From the NCBI GenBank assembly GCA_032059445.1, contig DAMCAP010000016.1, positions 1-54,384 of the forward strand: DNA of 54,384 bases, read 5' to 3'. The translations under genes and the position numbers were made by a program. Shown piece by piece: positions 14,876 to 23,795 of this stretch. A model generated the notes under the pieces. It did not search any database and was not told the origin of the DNA. It saw nothing but the letters and a program-made list of their open reading frames with translations. How positions within the stretch are numbered: the first letter of the stretch is position 1; each line of letters starts with the position of its first letter. This DNA comes from DAMCAP01 sp032059445. GTDB taxonomy: Bacteria > Bacillota > Clostridia > Oscillospirales > Ruminococcaceae.

Positions 14876-15829
14876 ATGAGGACAGAAAATACACTATATT
14901 TCGTTGTGCCCTGTTATAATGAGCAGGAGGTGCTCCCCGAAACCAGCAAACGGCTGGCTGCCAAGCTGGATCAATTGATCACTCAAGGCAGTGCTTCGGT
15001 AGATAGCCGTATCCTGCTGGTCAATGACGGCAGCAAAGACCGCACCTGGGAGATGATTGAGGAGCTTTGTGAGGGCAATGCCCATTTTGCAGGGATAAAG
15101 CTTAGCCGCAACATGGGGCACCAAAATGCTCTGCTGGCTGGGCTTACCGTGGCTAAAGATAAATGTGATATGGCCATCAGCCTTGATGCCGACCTACAAG
15201 ATGATATCAACGCTGTAGATAAAATGGTGGAGTGTTATCACAATGGCTGCGACGTGGTCTATGGCGTGCGCTCCAGTAGAGAGACCGACACGGTATTTAA
15301 GCGCTCCACCGCAGGGATGTTTTATAAAATGATGACCGCCCTAGGTGTAGAGATCGTCGACAACCATGCCGACTACCGCCTGATGAGCCAGCGTGCCATC
15401 GAAGCACTGATGTGCTTTGAGGAGGTTAACTTATTCTTGCGGGGTATCGTGCCGTTGATCGGCTTTAAGAGCGATATCGTTACCTATGAGCGTGGCGAGC
15501 GTTTTGCAGGAGAGAGCAAATACCCCCTCAAAAAGATGCTTGCCTTTGCCATGGACGGCATTACGGCTTTTTCCATTAAACCCATACGCCTAATCACCAC
15601 ACTGGGGGCCATAATTTTTGGGGTAAGTGTGCTGGCTCAGATGATCCTGCTCTTTATCAAGCTGACAGGCTATACCGTAGAGGGCTGGACTACCCTGATG
15701 GGCTCGGTGTGGATGCTTGGTGGCATCCAGCTCTTAAGCCTTGGAGTAATCGGCGAGTATATAGGGCGTATTTATAAAGAAACCAAAAGAAGACCTCGCT
15801 TTATCCTAGATCAGGTAATCATACGCTAG
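14876..15829 (+). CDS. GT2-family glycosyltransferase (DPM1/GtrB-like)
   Basis: This 317-residue protein has an N-terminal GT-A domain: VVPCYNEQEVLP, then LVNDGSKDRTW, and the DADLQDD metal-binding motif around residue 108. Two membrane helices follow near residues 235-260 and 270-295. This is the layout of polyprenyl-phosphate glycosyltransferases such as GtrB and CsbB, which load a sugar onto undecaprenyl phosphate. The ATG at 14876 is chosen because GGAGAG lies 9 bases upstream; an upstream TTG is less likely. It pairs with the YfhO-like protein immediately upstream, which in other Firmicutes transfers the sugar to teichoic acid outside the cell. Confidence 0.9.
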   Translation: MRTENTLYFVVPCYNEQEVLPETSKRLAAKLDQLITQGSASVDSRILLVNDGSKDRTWEMIEELCEGNAHFAGIKLSRNMGHQNALLAGLTVAKDKCDMAISLDADLQDDINAVDKMVECYHNGCDVVYGVRSSRETDTVFKRSTAGMFYKMMTALGVEIVDNHADYRLMSQRAIEALMCFEEVNLFLRGIVPLIGFKSDIVTYERGERFAGESKYPLKKMLAFAMDGITAFSIKPIRLITTLGAIIFGVSVLAQMILLFIKLTGYTVEGWTTLMGSVWMLGGIQLLSLGVIGEYIGRIYKETKRRPRFILDQVIIR

Positions 15830-15888
15830 TTTTCCACAAGATTTCAAAAAGATGTTGAAAACTCGCCTTGCATTTTAATATAAACAAC

Positions 15889-15921
15889 AAAGGGCATGAC
15901 CATATCGGTCACGCCCTTTTT
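15889..15921. terminator. Bidirectional terminator between the GT2 gene and thiI
   Basis: AAAGGGC-type and GCCCTTTTT arms surround the inner pair TGACC/GGTCA. The T-run is good on the plus strand and partial on the minus strand, so it can serve both converging genes. Confidence 0.8.
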
Positions 15922-15932
15922 GCGTATATAGA

Positions 15933-17120
15933 TTAGATACCAAGCTCAGTCTGGTCATCGATGCCATACCATGTGATTTTTTGGAGGGCACTGTTGATCA
16001 GCGCTTCTCTATCCAGTGGTTCTTCGGCTTCCTTCACTGCTGCTAGTTGAGGGCGGGTACGGGGGTGCTTGGGGGTAAAGACAGTGCAGCAATCTTCATA
16101 GGGGAGGATAGAAGTCTCAAAGGTGTCGATCCGCTTTGCGATCTCGACGATTTCGTCTTTATCCATGCCGATAACAGGGCGAAATACCGGTAGCTTGCAG
16201 CATTCTTCGGTACATGCCATAGCCTGCATGGTCTGGCTGGCTACCTGTGCTACACTTTCACCGGTAATGACGGCACCACAGTCGTTCTTTAGGGCGACGA
16301 CAGAGGCAATCTCCATCATAAAGCGGCGCATAATGATGGTGGCATATTCCTCAGGGCAGCTTTTGGCGATGGCTTCTTGTATTTCAGTAAAGTTAACCAC
16401 TGCCAGCTTGATCCTGCCTGTATAGCGAGACATCTTGGCGCAAAGCTGCTTGACTTTTAGCAGGGCACGCTCGCTGGTATAAGGAGGGCTTGCAAAATGG
16501 ATACCGATAATTTGCAGACCACGCTTCGCCATCATGTAGCCTGCTACTGGGGAGTCAATCCCTCCCGAAATCAGCAGAGCCGCAGTGCCCGCAGTGCTAA
16601 CAGGCATACCGCCCGCACCGGGTACTTGGCCTGCGTGTAGGTAGGCGCCAAAATCTCTGACCTCAACGACTACGGTCAGATCAGGATTGTGGACATCCAC
16701 CGACAGGTGGCTGTAGCGCTGTAAAATCACTCCGCCCAGCTCACGGCAAAGAGCAGGGGAATCCATGGGGAACTTTTTGTCGGAGCGCTTTGCAGTAACC
16801 TTAAAGGTACTAGCAGCAGAGAGCTGAGGTGCTAAGTAATCGAGAGCCGCTACGATGGTGTCATAATCTTTGGTAACCACGCAGCAGCGACTCAGGGCGG
16901 ATGCTCCAAATAGGCGGCGCATCCTAGCAAAGGCTTCATCTATATCGATGTTTTCACTCTGAGGCTCTACATAGATTGCGGATTGTGCCTTTCGGATTTT
17001 AAACTCCCCAAGATCCTTTAATCTTCTTTTGGCGTTTGCGATTAATACATCCTCAAAGCTGGAGCGGTTAAGCCCTTTTAGAGCCATTTCGCCGCTCTTT
17101 AGCAGTATGATTTCTTTCAT
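15933..17120 (-). CDS. thiI: tRNA 4-thiouridine synthase ThiI
   Basis: This 395-residue protein has an N-terminal ferredoxin-like domain, a THUMP domain (about 60-165) and a PP-loop ATPase domain with SGGIDS (residues 185-190). It adenylates U8 of tRNA before sulfur transfer, and can also serve thiazole synthesis. Like B. subtilis ThiI it lacks the rhodanese domain of the E. coli enzyme. The start at 17120 (MKEIILLKSGE) follows AAAGG; the longer frame to 17150 has no site. The cysteine desulfurase upstream on the same strand is the usual sulfur donor in Firmicutes (NifZ/ThiI pair), although a 145-bp triplication now separates the two genes. Confidence 0.93.
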   Translation of the reverse strand: MKEIILLKSGEMALKGLNRSSFEDVLIANAKRRLKDLGEFKIRKAQSAIYVEPQSENIDIDEAFARMRRLFGASALSRCCVVTKDYDTIVAALDYLAPQLSAASTFKVTAKRSDKKFPMDSPALCRELGGVILQRYSHLSVDVHNPDLTVVVEVRDFGAYLHAGQVPGAGGMPVSTAGTAALLISGGIDSPVAGYMMAKRGLQIIGIHFASPPYTSERALLKVKQLCAKMSRYTGRIKLAVVNFTEIQEAIAKSCPEEYATIIMRRFMMEIASVVALKNDCGAVITGESVAQVASQTMQAMACTEECCKLPVFRPVIGMDKDEIVEIAKRIDTFETSILPYEDCCTVFTPKHPRTRPQLAAVKEAEEPLDREALINSALQKITWYGIDDQTELGI

Positions 17121-17134
17121 GTATCTTGACCTTT

Positions 17135-17562
17135 CTGCCCTGTCGGGCAAGGGATGATTGGATGAGGGTGTGGTGCCCTTAGTGAGCGGATTGTCGGCGT
17201 GGCAGCGGGCACGCTAAAGGTGGTTACTTCTTTCGGATCAGGCGCATATTGGCTACCGCAAGGGCGGCGATCAATGCTTTCTGCCCTATAGGGCAAGGGT
17301 TGGTTATATGAGGGTATGGTGCCCTTAGCTTGCGGATTGCCGGGGTGGCAGCGGGCATGCTAAGGCGATTACTTCTTTCGGATCAGGCGCATATTGGCTA
17401 CCGCAAGGGCGGCTATCAATGCTTCCTGCCCTGTAGGGCAAGGGATGATTGGATGAGGGTATGGTGCCCTTAGCTTGCGGATTGCTGGGGTGGCAGCGGG
17501 CATGCTAAGGGTAGTTACTTCTTTCGGATCAGCCGCATATTGGCTACCGCAAGGGCGGCGAT
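17135..17562. repeat. Tandem triplication of a 145-bp unit including the end of the cysteine desulfurase gene
   Basis: Copies begin with CTGCCCT at 17135, 17281 and 17426 (periods of 146 and 145 bp). On the minus strand each copy contains the last 15 codons of the desulfurase (IAALAVANMRLIRKK and stop), about 80 bp of intergenic DNA and the short palindrome TGCCCTGTAGGGCA or a variant. Only the copy at 17515-17562 is joined to the functional gene. Copies differ at scattered bases, so the duplication is real and not recent. The last copy ends just before the thiI ribosome binding site. Confidence 0.9.
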
Positions 17563-18672
17563 TAGGTTGTCCACATCTGCTATGGTGTTGTGCTTCGAGA
17601 AGCTGATTCTCAGTGCCGAGTCTACCAGATCAGGTGCAAGGCTCATAGCGGTTAGCACATGGCTTCCGGCACCTTTAGAGCAGGCAGAGCCGCTGGATAG
17701 ATAGATTTTGTACTCCTCTAAGAAGTGTAGCATCGTTTCGCTTCTAAGCCCAGGTAGGGAGATGTTGGTGATGTAAGGGGAGGAATTTTCCTCAGAGTTT
17801 AGCACCACATAGGGTAGGCTTGCAAGGCAGCTTAGCAGATGCTCACGCAGGAGAGTGACCTGCTGTAGATTTTGCTGTAGGCTTCGATTTGCTTTGGCGG
17901 CGGCCATCCCTAGTGCTGTGATATAAGCAGTGTTTTCGGTGCCGGGGCGCAGCTTATCCTGCTGTGCTCCACCGTAAAGCAGGGGCTTGATCCGTACCTT
18001 ATCGGCGATGTAAAGGGCGCCGATGCCTTTGGGAGCGTAGATCTTGTGACCGCTGATGCTCATCAGGTCTATACCAAGGCCGCTTGCTTTAAGGGGGACT
18101 TTCCCCAGAGCTTGTACCGCATCTACATGGATCAATGCATTCGGTGACTTTTGACGCACCTCTCTGATTAGGCGGGGTAGGTCTGTGATTGCTCCTACCT
18201 CATTGTTGATCGCCATGACAGAAACCAGTATGGTTTCGTTGTTGCAGGCTGCGACGATCGCTGCAATATCAGGGCTACCGCTCGGCAGTGGATCGGTAAT
18301 ATGGCAGTCAAAGCCTTCTTTTTGTAGCTGCTTTACAGAATCAATTACCGAGGAGTGCTCGGCGGCGGTGGTGACGATGCCTTTGCCCTTACGCTGGTGG
18401 GCGTAGGCTGCTCCAAAGATCGCAGTATTGTTGGCCTCAGTACCACCTGAGGTAAAATACACCTTGCCTGTCAAGGCGCCGATGGCAGACTTCACCTCTC
18501 GCACTGCTTGCTCAACCAAGAGCTGTGCTTCTAGCCCCTTGCGATGTAAGGAGGATGGGTTGCCGTAGCTTTCGGTCAGCACCTCAAGCACACGCTGGGC
18601 AATATCGGTATCTGTCTGAGTGGTGGAAGCGTTATCAAAATAAATTTCTTCACGGTGATGTTGATGTTCCAT
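17515..18672 (-). CDS. Cysteine desulfurase (NifS/IscS family)
   Basis: This 385-residue PLP enzyme starts EIYFDNASTTQTD, typical of the family. It has the PLP-binding lysine in SISGHK (Lys210) and the catalytic cysteine in SSGSACSKG (Cys331), where the persulfide forms before transfer to partners. The start ATG 18672 has only a weak ribosome binding site (GGAGAAATT, 8 bases). It precedes thiI on the same strand, so tRNA thiolation is the likely use. Its 3' end has been copied twice downstream in a tandem array without damaging the gene. Length and motifs are complete. Confidence 0.93.
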   Translation of the reverse strand: MEHQHHREEIYFDNASTTQTDTDIAQRVLEVLTESYGNPSSLHRKGLEAQLLVEQAVREVKSAIGALTGKVYFTSGGTEANNTAIFGAAYAHQRKGKGIVTTAAEHSSVIDSVKQLQKEGFDCHITDPLPSGSPDIAAIVAACNNETILVSVMAINNEVGAITDLPRLIREVRQKSPNALIHVDAVQALGKVPLKASGLGIDLMSISGHKIYAPKGIGALYIADKVRIKPLLYGGAQQDKLRPGTENTAYITALGMAAAKANRSLQQNLQQVTLLREHLLSCLASLPYVVLNSEENSSPYITNISLPGLRSETMLHFLEEYKIYLSSGSACSKGAGSHVLTAMSLAPDLVDSALRISFSKHNTIADVDNLIAALAVANMRLIRKK

Positions 18673-19012
18673 AATTTCTCCGTTTCGTATGACGGTTTGG
18701 TGTATGTATCTTTTGTAAATTCCATGCTGCTTTATCCCAGTATACCCTTTTTAATGGGTTTTATCTGTGTTTAATAGGCGATAAGCTGCCTTGATAAAGC
18801 AGGGTCAGTATGGATTTTATTATAGCAATTTTTTTGCTCTCTTGCAATCATAGCGGCGGATACTGGATTAAAAATAGGCAATACTAAATTTGGCAGCCAA
18901 TTATAATGCAAAAAACACTAATTTTATTTTACAGAGATGATCCAGTGCAGCGTATATCTGGATCAATATTTTGGCTAGCTCTGTTGATTATAAGCGGCGA
19001 AAGGAGCTTGTT
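18673..19012. other. Divergent intergenic region between the desulfurase and ypeB
   Basis: This 340-bp AT-rich region must hold promoters for both genes. TATAAT-like sequences occur on both strands (for example near 18820 and 18900). No convincing forespore-type promoter (sigma-G) could be fixed for ypeB, and no ORF or known RNA was recognised. Confidence 0.4.
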
Positions 19013-20626
19013 ATGGAAAAAAGACTTTCAAAAAGAGCTATGATACGGCTGTATAGCTTTGCCATAGCGTTTGTATTGGTATTGGTAGGGGTGGGAGCGC
19101 TGGCCATCAATGATGCGTTGTTTTACCGCAACCAGCTGGAGATGGGCTATCTGCAATCTCTTGGAGATTTAAGCAACCACACCACCGAAATTACCAGAAC
19201 CCTGACAAAGGGCATATACTCTGCAACACCTACACAGCTGTCGTTGCTTTCGGCGTCGCTTTGGCGAGATAGCGCTGGGGCAAAGCAGGCTTTGTCAAAT
19301 ATCCCTTATGCAGAGCACAATCTAGATAGCGCTTACCGTTTTTACTCTCAGGTGGGTGATTATGCTATGAGCTTGACTCGTAAGACCCACGCTGACCCCA
19401 GCTTAGGCAATCAGGATCTCGCCAACCTTGAGATGCTGCTAGATTATTCTCAGAAGATCAGCCAAGAGATACAGACGGTAGAGAGTCGCGTAAGAAATGG
19501 CGAAATCAGCCTATTAAGCGATAAATATATGGTAGGTACCGGCACCATGACCGTGAGCAACAAGGGCTCGGTACGCTACAACGAGCTAAGCCTGCAGAAT
19601 GTATCAACCAAAGAAACCACTCCCAATACTATGGAAGGCCTTGAGCAGGTAAAGAGCTATGCTACTTTGATCTACGACGGTCCATTCTCTGACCATATGC
19701 TGGATCGCACCCCTCTCTATACCAAAGATATGAGTGAGATCAGCAGAGAAGATGCGAAGAAGATCGCCCAGTCACTTTGGCAGAAGGCAGGCTATAGTGC
19801 TGCTGTCAAGGCACAGAATGATCCTACCGGCCGTAAGTCTTCTTCGGCAGCTGCACCGCCTGCATCAAGCAGCCAAGCACCTGCACCAACCTTCGAAAAT
19901 AACCCCAAGACCGATGCCAGAGGAGAAAATTACCCCATTGCCGATGGCTTTAGCCTAAGAGGTATGTGGGATCGTTGGGCAGGAGAGCCCCAGCCAAAGC
20001 CACTTTCTACGGGGCTTCAGGCAACCGATGATGAAAACTCCCTGATGCCTCTATATTGTTTTGAAACCGACAGCGTGTATCTGGGAATTACCAAAAAGGG
20101 TGGTATTCCAGCTACCTATTCCGTCAGCAGAGAGATTAAAGAAGCTACCATCTCCCCTGAAGATAGCGTAAAGGCAGCATCAAGCTTTTTAGAGCAAATC
20201 GGCTTTAAAAATATGAAATCCACCTATTATGAGGAGTCGGGTGGCATCTGCACCACCAACTTTGCTTATACAGCAGACAATATTACCTTTTACCCTGATC
20301 TGATCAAGGTGGGCATCGCACTAGATACCGGAGAAGTGGTATTTTTAGATGCAAGAAGTTTTATTTCTAATCACCATAAGCGGGATCTGTCAACCAATTT
20401 GATTGCAGAATCCACAGCAAAGGAAACAGCTGGTAGACTGGTAAAGATCGGCGAAACCAAACTGGCAGTGATCCCTACGAGAGGCGGCAGTGAAACTCTC
20501 TGCTATGAGATCAGCGCTACGGGCAACAGAGGTCACCATCTTTTGATCTATGTAAATGCTCTTAATGGAATAGAGGAGCAGCTCCTGATCTTGATACAGA
20601 CTCCAGGCGGCGTCATGACATCATAG
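19013..20626 (+). CDS. ypeB: Germination protein YpeB
   Basis: This 537-residue protein has one N-terminal membrane helix (about residues 11-32) and a long extracytoplasmic part with the YpeB signature KSYATLIYDGPFSDHML followed by SREDAKKIA, and PepSY-like repeats at the C-terminus. In Bacillus YpeB is made in the forespore and is needed to keep the cortex-lytic enzyme SleB in the spore; it is degraded during germination. A Ser/Ala/Pro-rich stretch (about 275-295) is an insertion compared with the Bacillus protein (about 450 residues). ATG 19013 follows AAAGGAG. No sleB lies next to it, unlike the common sleB-ypeB pair. Confidence 0.92.
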   Translation: MEKRLSKRAMIRLYSFAIAFVLVLVGVGALAINDALFYRNQLEMGYLQSLGDLSNHTTEITRTLTKGIYSATPTQLSLLSASLWRDSAGAKQALSNIPYAEHNLDSAYRFYSQVGDYAMSLTRKTHADPSLGNQDLANLEMLLDYSQKISQEIQTVESRVRNGEISLLSDKYMVGTGTMTVSNKGSVRYNELSLQNVSTKETTPNTMEGLEQVKSYATLIYDGPFSDHMLDRTPLYTKDMSEISREDAKKIAQSLWQKAGYSAAVKAQNDPTGRKSSSAAAPPASSSQAPAPTFENNPKTDARGENYPIADGFSLRGMWDRWAGEPQPKPLSTGLQATDDENSLMPLYCFETDSVYLGITKKGGIPATYSVSREIKEATISPEDSVKAASSFLEQIGFKNMKSTYYEESGGICTTNFAYTADNITFYPDLIKVGIALDTGEVVFLDARSFISNHHKRDLSTNLIAESTAKETAGRLVKIGETKLAVIPTRGGSETLCYEISATGNRGHHLLIYVNALNGIEEQLLILIQTPGGVMTS

Positions 20627-20642
20627 TTTAATATTATAAAAC

Positions 20643-20671
20643 ATCCCTGCGGCAAGCTCTGCCGCAGGGAT
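20643..20671 (+). terminator. Terminator hairpin of ypeB
   Basis: ATCCCTGCGGC pairs with GCCGCAGGGAT across a 7-base loop; only a weak T-run (TTATTGT) follows. Confidence 0.65.
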
Positions 20672-20908
20672 TATTGTCTATACTTGCCTTGGGCTACGCC
20701 AAGTACTTTGCCACAAAAGCAAAGCAATAGATATATGCGCTTGGATATTATTAAAAACAATTTAGGGTCCCCATTAACCGATAAAATAGAATATAGAGCA
20801 TCATCGTAATCAAACGCCGATGCTCAATAATATTTGTATCCATAGGCGTAATTAAGTGGCAACAAGGGTGCTATTCTGTTGATAACACAATCATTTAGCC
20901 AGCGATTG

Positions 20909-21496
20909 TTACTCGACTGCAAAGGGATCGTTTTCGTGATCATCATTCCAGATATACTCGATATCGCTTGCAATCTTTCTTGCAGCAGCATCGCCGTAGA
21001 GGTCAGCAATAAAGCCAAGAGACATATCGATGCCTGCCGACACACCCGAGGCGGTATAATACTTGCCGTCTACCACCCAACGGGCTTTTTTCTGCCAATC
21101 AACTTGATCGGAGTTGGAGGTAGCCCAAGTAAAGGCCTTTTTGTTGGAGGTTGCTTTTTTGCCGTTGAGCACCCCAGCCTTTGCCAGCAGGGCAGAGCCT
21201 GTGCAGATTGAGAGGCAATACTCCGAAGCTTCTGCAAGCCTTTTGATCATAGCGATAAAATTAGGATCATTGACCAGTTGCCTTGTACCCATACCGCCGG
21301 GCAGCACCAATACCCCTGTAGGCTCTGCTTCGTCGGCTGGCAGAGTGAGGATTTGGGTGTGCTGGGCACTGGTGATGACTCCACCATGCAGGCTGTAATG
21401 CTCGAGGCTATGGCCCGCCTGCCGTGCCAGTACTTCAATCGGGCCGAAGATATCCAAGGTTTCAAAGTTGTCAAATAACAGGATGTTGATCTTCAT
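20909..21496 (-). CDS. DJ-1/PfpI family protein
   Basis: This 195-residue class I glutamine amidotransferase-like protein has VLVLPGGMGTR (about 62-72) and the nucleophile elbow SICTGSALLA, with Cys98. The best fit is the PfpI/ThiJ-type branch that includes isonitrile hydratases and the N-terminal domains of GATase1-AraC regulators, but no regulator domain is attached. The start at 21496 follows AAGGAGGC; an upstream in-frame start lacks a site. Its substrate is unknown; general roles proposed for the family include aldehyde detoxification and protease-like activity. Confidence 0.87.
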   Translation of the reverse strand: MKINILLFDNFETLDIFGPIEVLARQAGHSLEHYSLHGGVITSAQHTQILTLPADEAEPTGVLVLPGGMGTRQLVNDPNFIAMIKRLAEASEYCLSICTGSALLAKAGVLNGKKATSNKKAFTWATSNSDQVDWQKKARWVVDGKYYTASGVSAGIDMSLGFIADLYGDAAARKIASDIEYIWNDDHENDPFAVE

Positions 21497-21697
21497 AAAT
21501 GCCTCCTTATTCTTGCTTCTATCTTGCATCTTCAATATAGTTATTATTTTGCAAGCGATTATTATGATTCACATGCGATTTATAGAAGGGCTTATCAGCC
21601 TGCATATGGGGCAGCAGTCGTTTGAGGTATCATACCTTACAAAAAATTGTTTGAGTTGACGGTGGGAGGGCAGGGGCATGCCATAAGGATTGATAAG

Positions 21698-21728
21698 CAA
21701 AGCCACAGGGCATAAATACCCTGTGGCT
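21698..21728 (-). terminator. Terminator of gdhA
   Basis: AGCCACAGGG and CCCTGTGGCT form a 10-bp stem; on the minus strand it is followed by TTTGCTTAT. Confidence 0.8.
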
Positions 21729-21777
21729 GGATCATTGGACTATAATGCCTGAAACAGGCATGCTTAATCGACTAGAC

Positions 21778-23124
21778 TTAGATCAGGCCCTGTGCCATCA
21801 TAGCCTCAGCAACCTTCTTGAAGCCGGCGATGTTTGCACCAGCAACTAGATCGTAGCCCAGACCATACTCAGCAGCAGCGTCTCTAGACATGTCGTGGAT
21901 GGTCTTCATGATCTGCTTGAGGCGAGCGTCAACCTCTTCAGCAGTCCAGGAGATACGGCCGGAGTTCTGGCTCATCTCAAGAGCAGAAGTAGCAACACCA
22001 CCAGCGTTTACAGCCTTAGAAGGAGCTACAACCTTGCAGTTTTCCTGCAGGAACTTCAGAGCGTCGTTGGTAGTAGGCATGTTGGCAACCTCAATGTAGT
22101 AAGGTACCTTGTTGTCAACCAGCTTCTTAGCCTCAACCATAGTGATTTCGTTCTGGGTTGCGCAAGGCATAGCGATGTCAACCTTAACGCCCCATGGCTT
22201 CTCCTTAGGGAAGAACTGGCAGCCAAACTTGTCAGCATAATCCTGTACCTTGTCACGGCCGGAAGAACGCATCTCAACCAGGTAGCCGATCTTCTCTTCG
22301 GTTACAACGCCGTCTGGATCGTATACATAGCCGTCAGGACCGGAGATAGCAACAACCTTACCGCCCAGCTCAGCAATCTTCATGCAAGCGCCCCAAGCAA
22401 CGTTACCGAAGCCGGAAACTGCAACAGTCTTGCCTTCAAGGGTCTCGCCAAAGTGCTTGAGCACCTCAACCAGATAGTATGTAGCGCCAAAGCCGGTAGC
22501 CTCAGGACGAATCAGAGAACCGCCGTAGGACAGACCCTTACCGGTCAGTACGCCGTTTTCAAATGCGCCACGGATTCTTCTGTACTGGCCGTACATATAG
22601 CCTACTTCACGAGCGCCTACACCGATGTCGCCAGCTGGTACGTCTACATCAGGGCCGATGTGTCTGTAAAGCTCGGTCATAAATGCCTGGCAGAATCTCA
22701 TGATCTCTGCGTCACTTCTGCCTCTTGGGTCGAAGTCAGAGCCGCCCTTACCGCCGCCGATTGGTAGACCGGTCAGGGAGTTCTTAAAGGTCTGCTCGAA
22801 GCCCAGGAACTTCATGATAGAGAGGTTAACGGATGGATGGAAACGGATACCGCCCTTGTATGGACCGATTGCACCATTGAACTGTACACGATAACCACGG
22901 TTGACATGTGCCTGACCGTTGTCATCTACCCAGGTAACACGAAACTCGATAACTCTCTCTGGCTCAGTCATTCTCTCCAGCAGAGCAACCTTCTTATATT
23001 CTGGGTGCTTGTCAACAACGAGCTCCAGAGAATGAAAAACTTCCTCTACAGTTTGTAGGAATTCTGGCTCACCAGCGTCACGCTTAGATACTTTTTCGAT
23101 TACCTCTTGGATATAAGCATTCAT
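21778..23124 (-). CDS. gdhA: NADP-type glutamate dehydrogenase
   Basis: This 448-residue enzyme matches the hexameric GdhA family: YKGGIRFHP (around 89-97), PIGGGKGGSDFDP with the catalytic Lys126, and the nucleotide-binding VAVSGFGNVAWGA region. It makes glutamate from 2-oxoglutarate and ammonia (or the reverse) in the cytoplasm. Length and sequence resemble the NADP-dependent enzymes of clostridia and enterobacteria, but coenzyme choice is not proven from sequence. AAGGAGGCT precedes ATG 23124. The gene stands alone, with a long upstream region of promoters and hairpins, and codon use looks adapted to high expression. Confidence 0.95.
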   Translation of the reverse strand: MNAYIQEVIEKVSKRDAGEPEFLQTVEEVFHSLELVVDKHPEYKKVALLERMTEPERVIEFRVTWVDDNGQAHVNRGYRVQFNGAIGPYKGGIRFHPSVNLSIMKFLGFEQTFKNSLTGLPIGGGKGGSDFDPRGRSDAEIMRFCQAFMTELYRHIGPDVDVPAGDIGVGAREVGYMYGQYRRIRGAFENGVLTGKGLSYGGSLIRPEATGFGATYYLVEVLKHFGETLEGKTVAVSGFGNVAWGACMKIAELGGKVVAISGPDGYVYDPDGVVTEEKIGYLVEMRSSGRDKVQDYADKFGCQFFPKEKPWGVKVDIAMPCATQNEITMVEAKKLVDNKVPYYIEVANMPTTNDALKFLQENCKVVAPSKAVNAGGVATSALEMSQNSGRISWTAEEVDARLKQIMKTIHDMSRDAAAEYGLGYDLVAGANIAGFKKVAEAMMAQGLI

Positions 23125-23410
23125 GGGAACAGCCTCCTTAAAATTTATAGATCATAAATTCACTATGAAAGAAATCCTTCACGGAACCTCTCTCATTGTT
23201 TTAAGTTTATCATTAAACAACTAGGATTTCAATAGCAATTTGGTATTTTGTCTGCACGAGCGGTAAAATCATAAAACTCTTCCGTCATTTTGGCGGTGGA
23301 AAGTATTGACAATTTGATTTGTGGGTAGATTGACTAATCTTTGGGAAACATTTTGTAAGAGATGATAGAAGATATTGTAGACATGACTAGTAAATTTCAT
23401 AGAGATTATA

Positions 23411-23500
23411 TGGTATAATAAACGCAAAGCGATTCTTACAGCAGCTTGTTTTTATGCTGGCTATGGGCAATTAAAGCATTCACTGCGCTCATGGTATAAT
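23411..23500 (+). promoter_or_regulatory. Two extended -10 promoters upstream of the hairpin cluster
   Basis: TGGTATAAT occurs at 23411-23419 and again at 23492-23500, each followed by AAA(C/T)GC. Neither has a clear -35. Transcripts would run through the hairpin cluster into the DUF1887 gene, leaving a leader of about 300 bases. Confidence 0.5.
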
Positions 23501-23572
23501 AAATGCAAGTGTTCTTTATTATGAAGCCAAACAGGATAGATTTTTGCTATGAAGCACTTATGCCGTGCGGGC

Positions 23573-23700
23573 ACCCCATTTTTGATGGACGTCAAAAACG
23601 GGGGAAAAAACGTCTAAGGGCTGCGCCCTTAACCCCTGCGGGCAAAGCCTTGACGGATTGCACTGCGCTTCGCTTGTGACAACCGTCTCAAGGCTTGCCC
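23573..23700. repeat. Cluster of three inverted repeats (structured intergenic element)
   Basis: Three hairpins follow each other: CCCCATTTTTGA with TCAAAAACGGGG (23574-23604), AAGGGC with GCCCTT (23617-23631), and a long one with GGGCAAAGCCTTGACGG (23640-23656) against 23683-23700. The region is much more GC-rich than its surroundings. It resembles mobile palindromic repeats of the REP or MITE kind, but could also be the folded 5' leader of the next gene. Confidence 0.6.
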
Positions 23701-23795
23701 TTACAGGGAGCCTGCGGCGCTTTTATAATGCCTGCGGCAGCGGACGATTTCCATATTCATCTGTGTGAAACACAGAACGGTAAAGGAGGTGTATT

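Noticed and set aside
17135..17562. CRISPR array
   Set aside because: Units are 145 bp, carry a gene end, and have no repeat-spacer pattern.
21895..22767. 290-codon plus-strand ORF opposite gdhA
   Set aside because: Shadow of a highly biased real gene; no family resemblance and no ribosome binding site.
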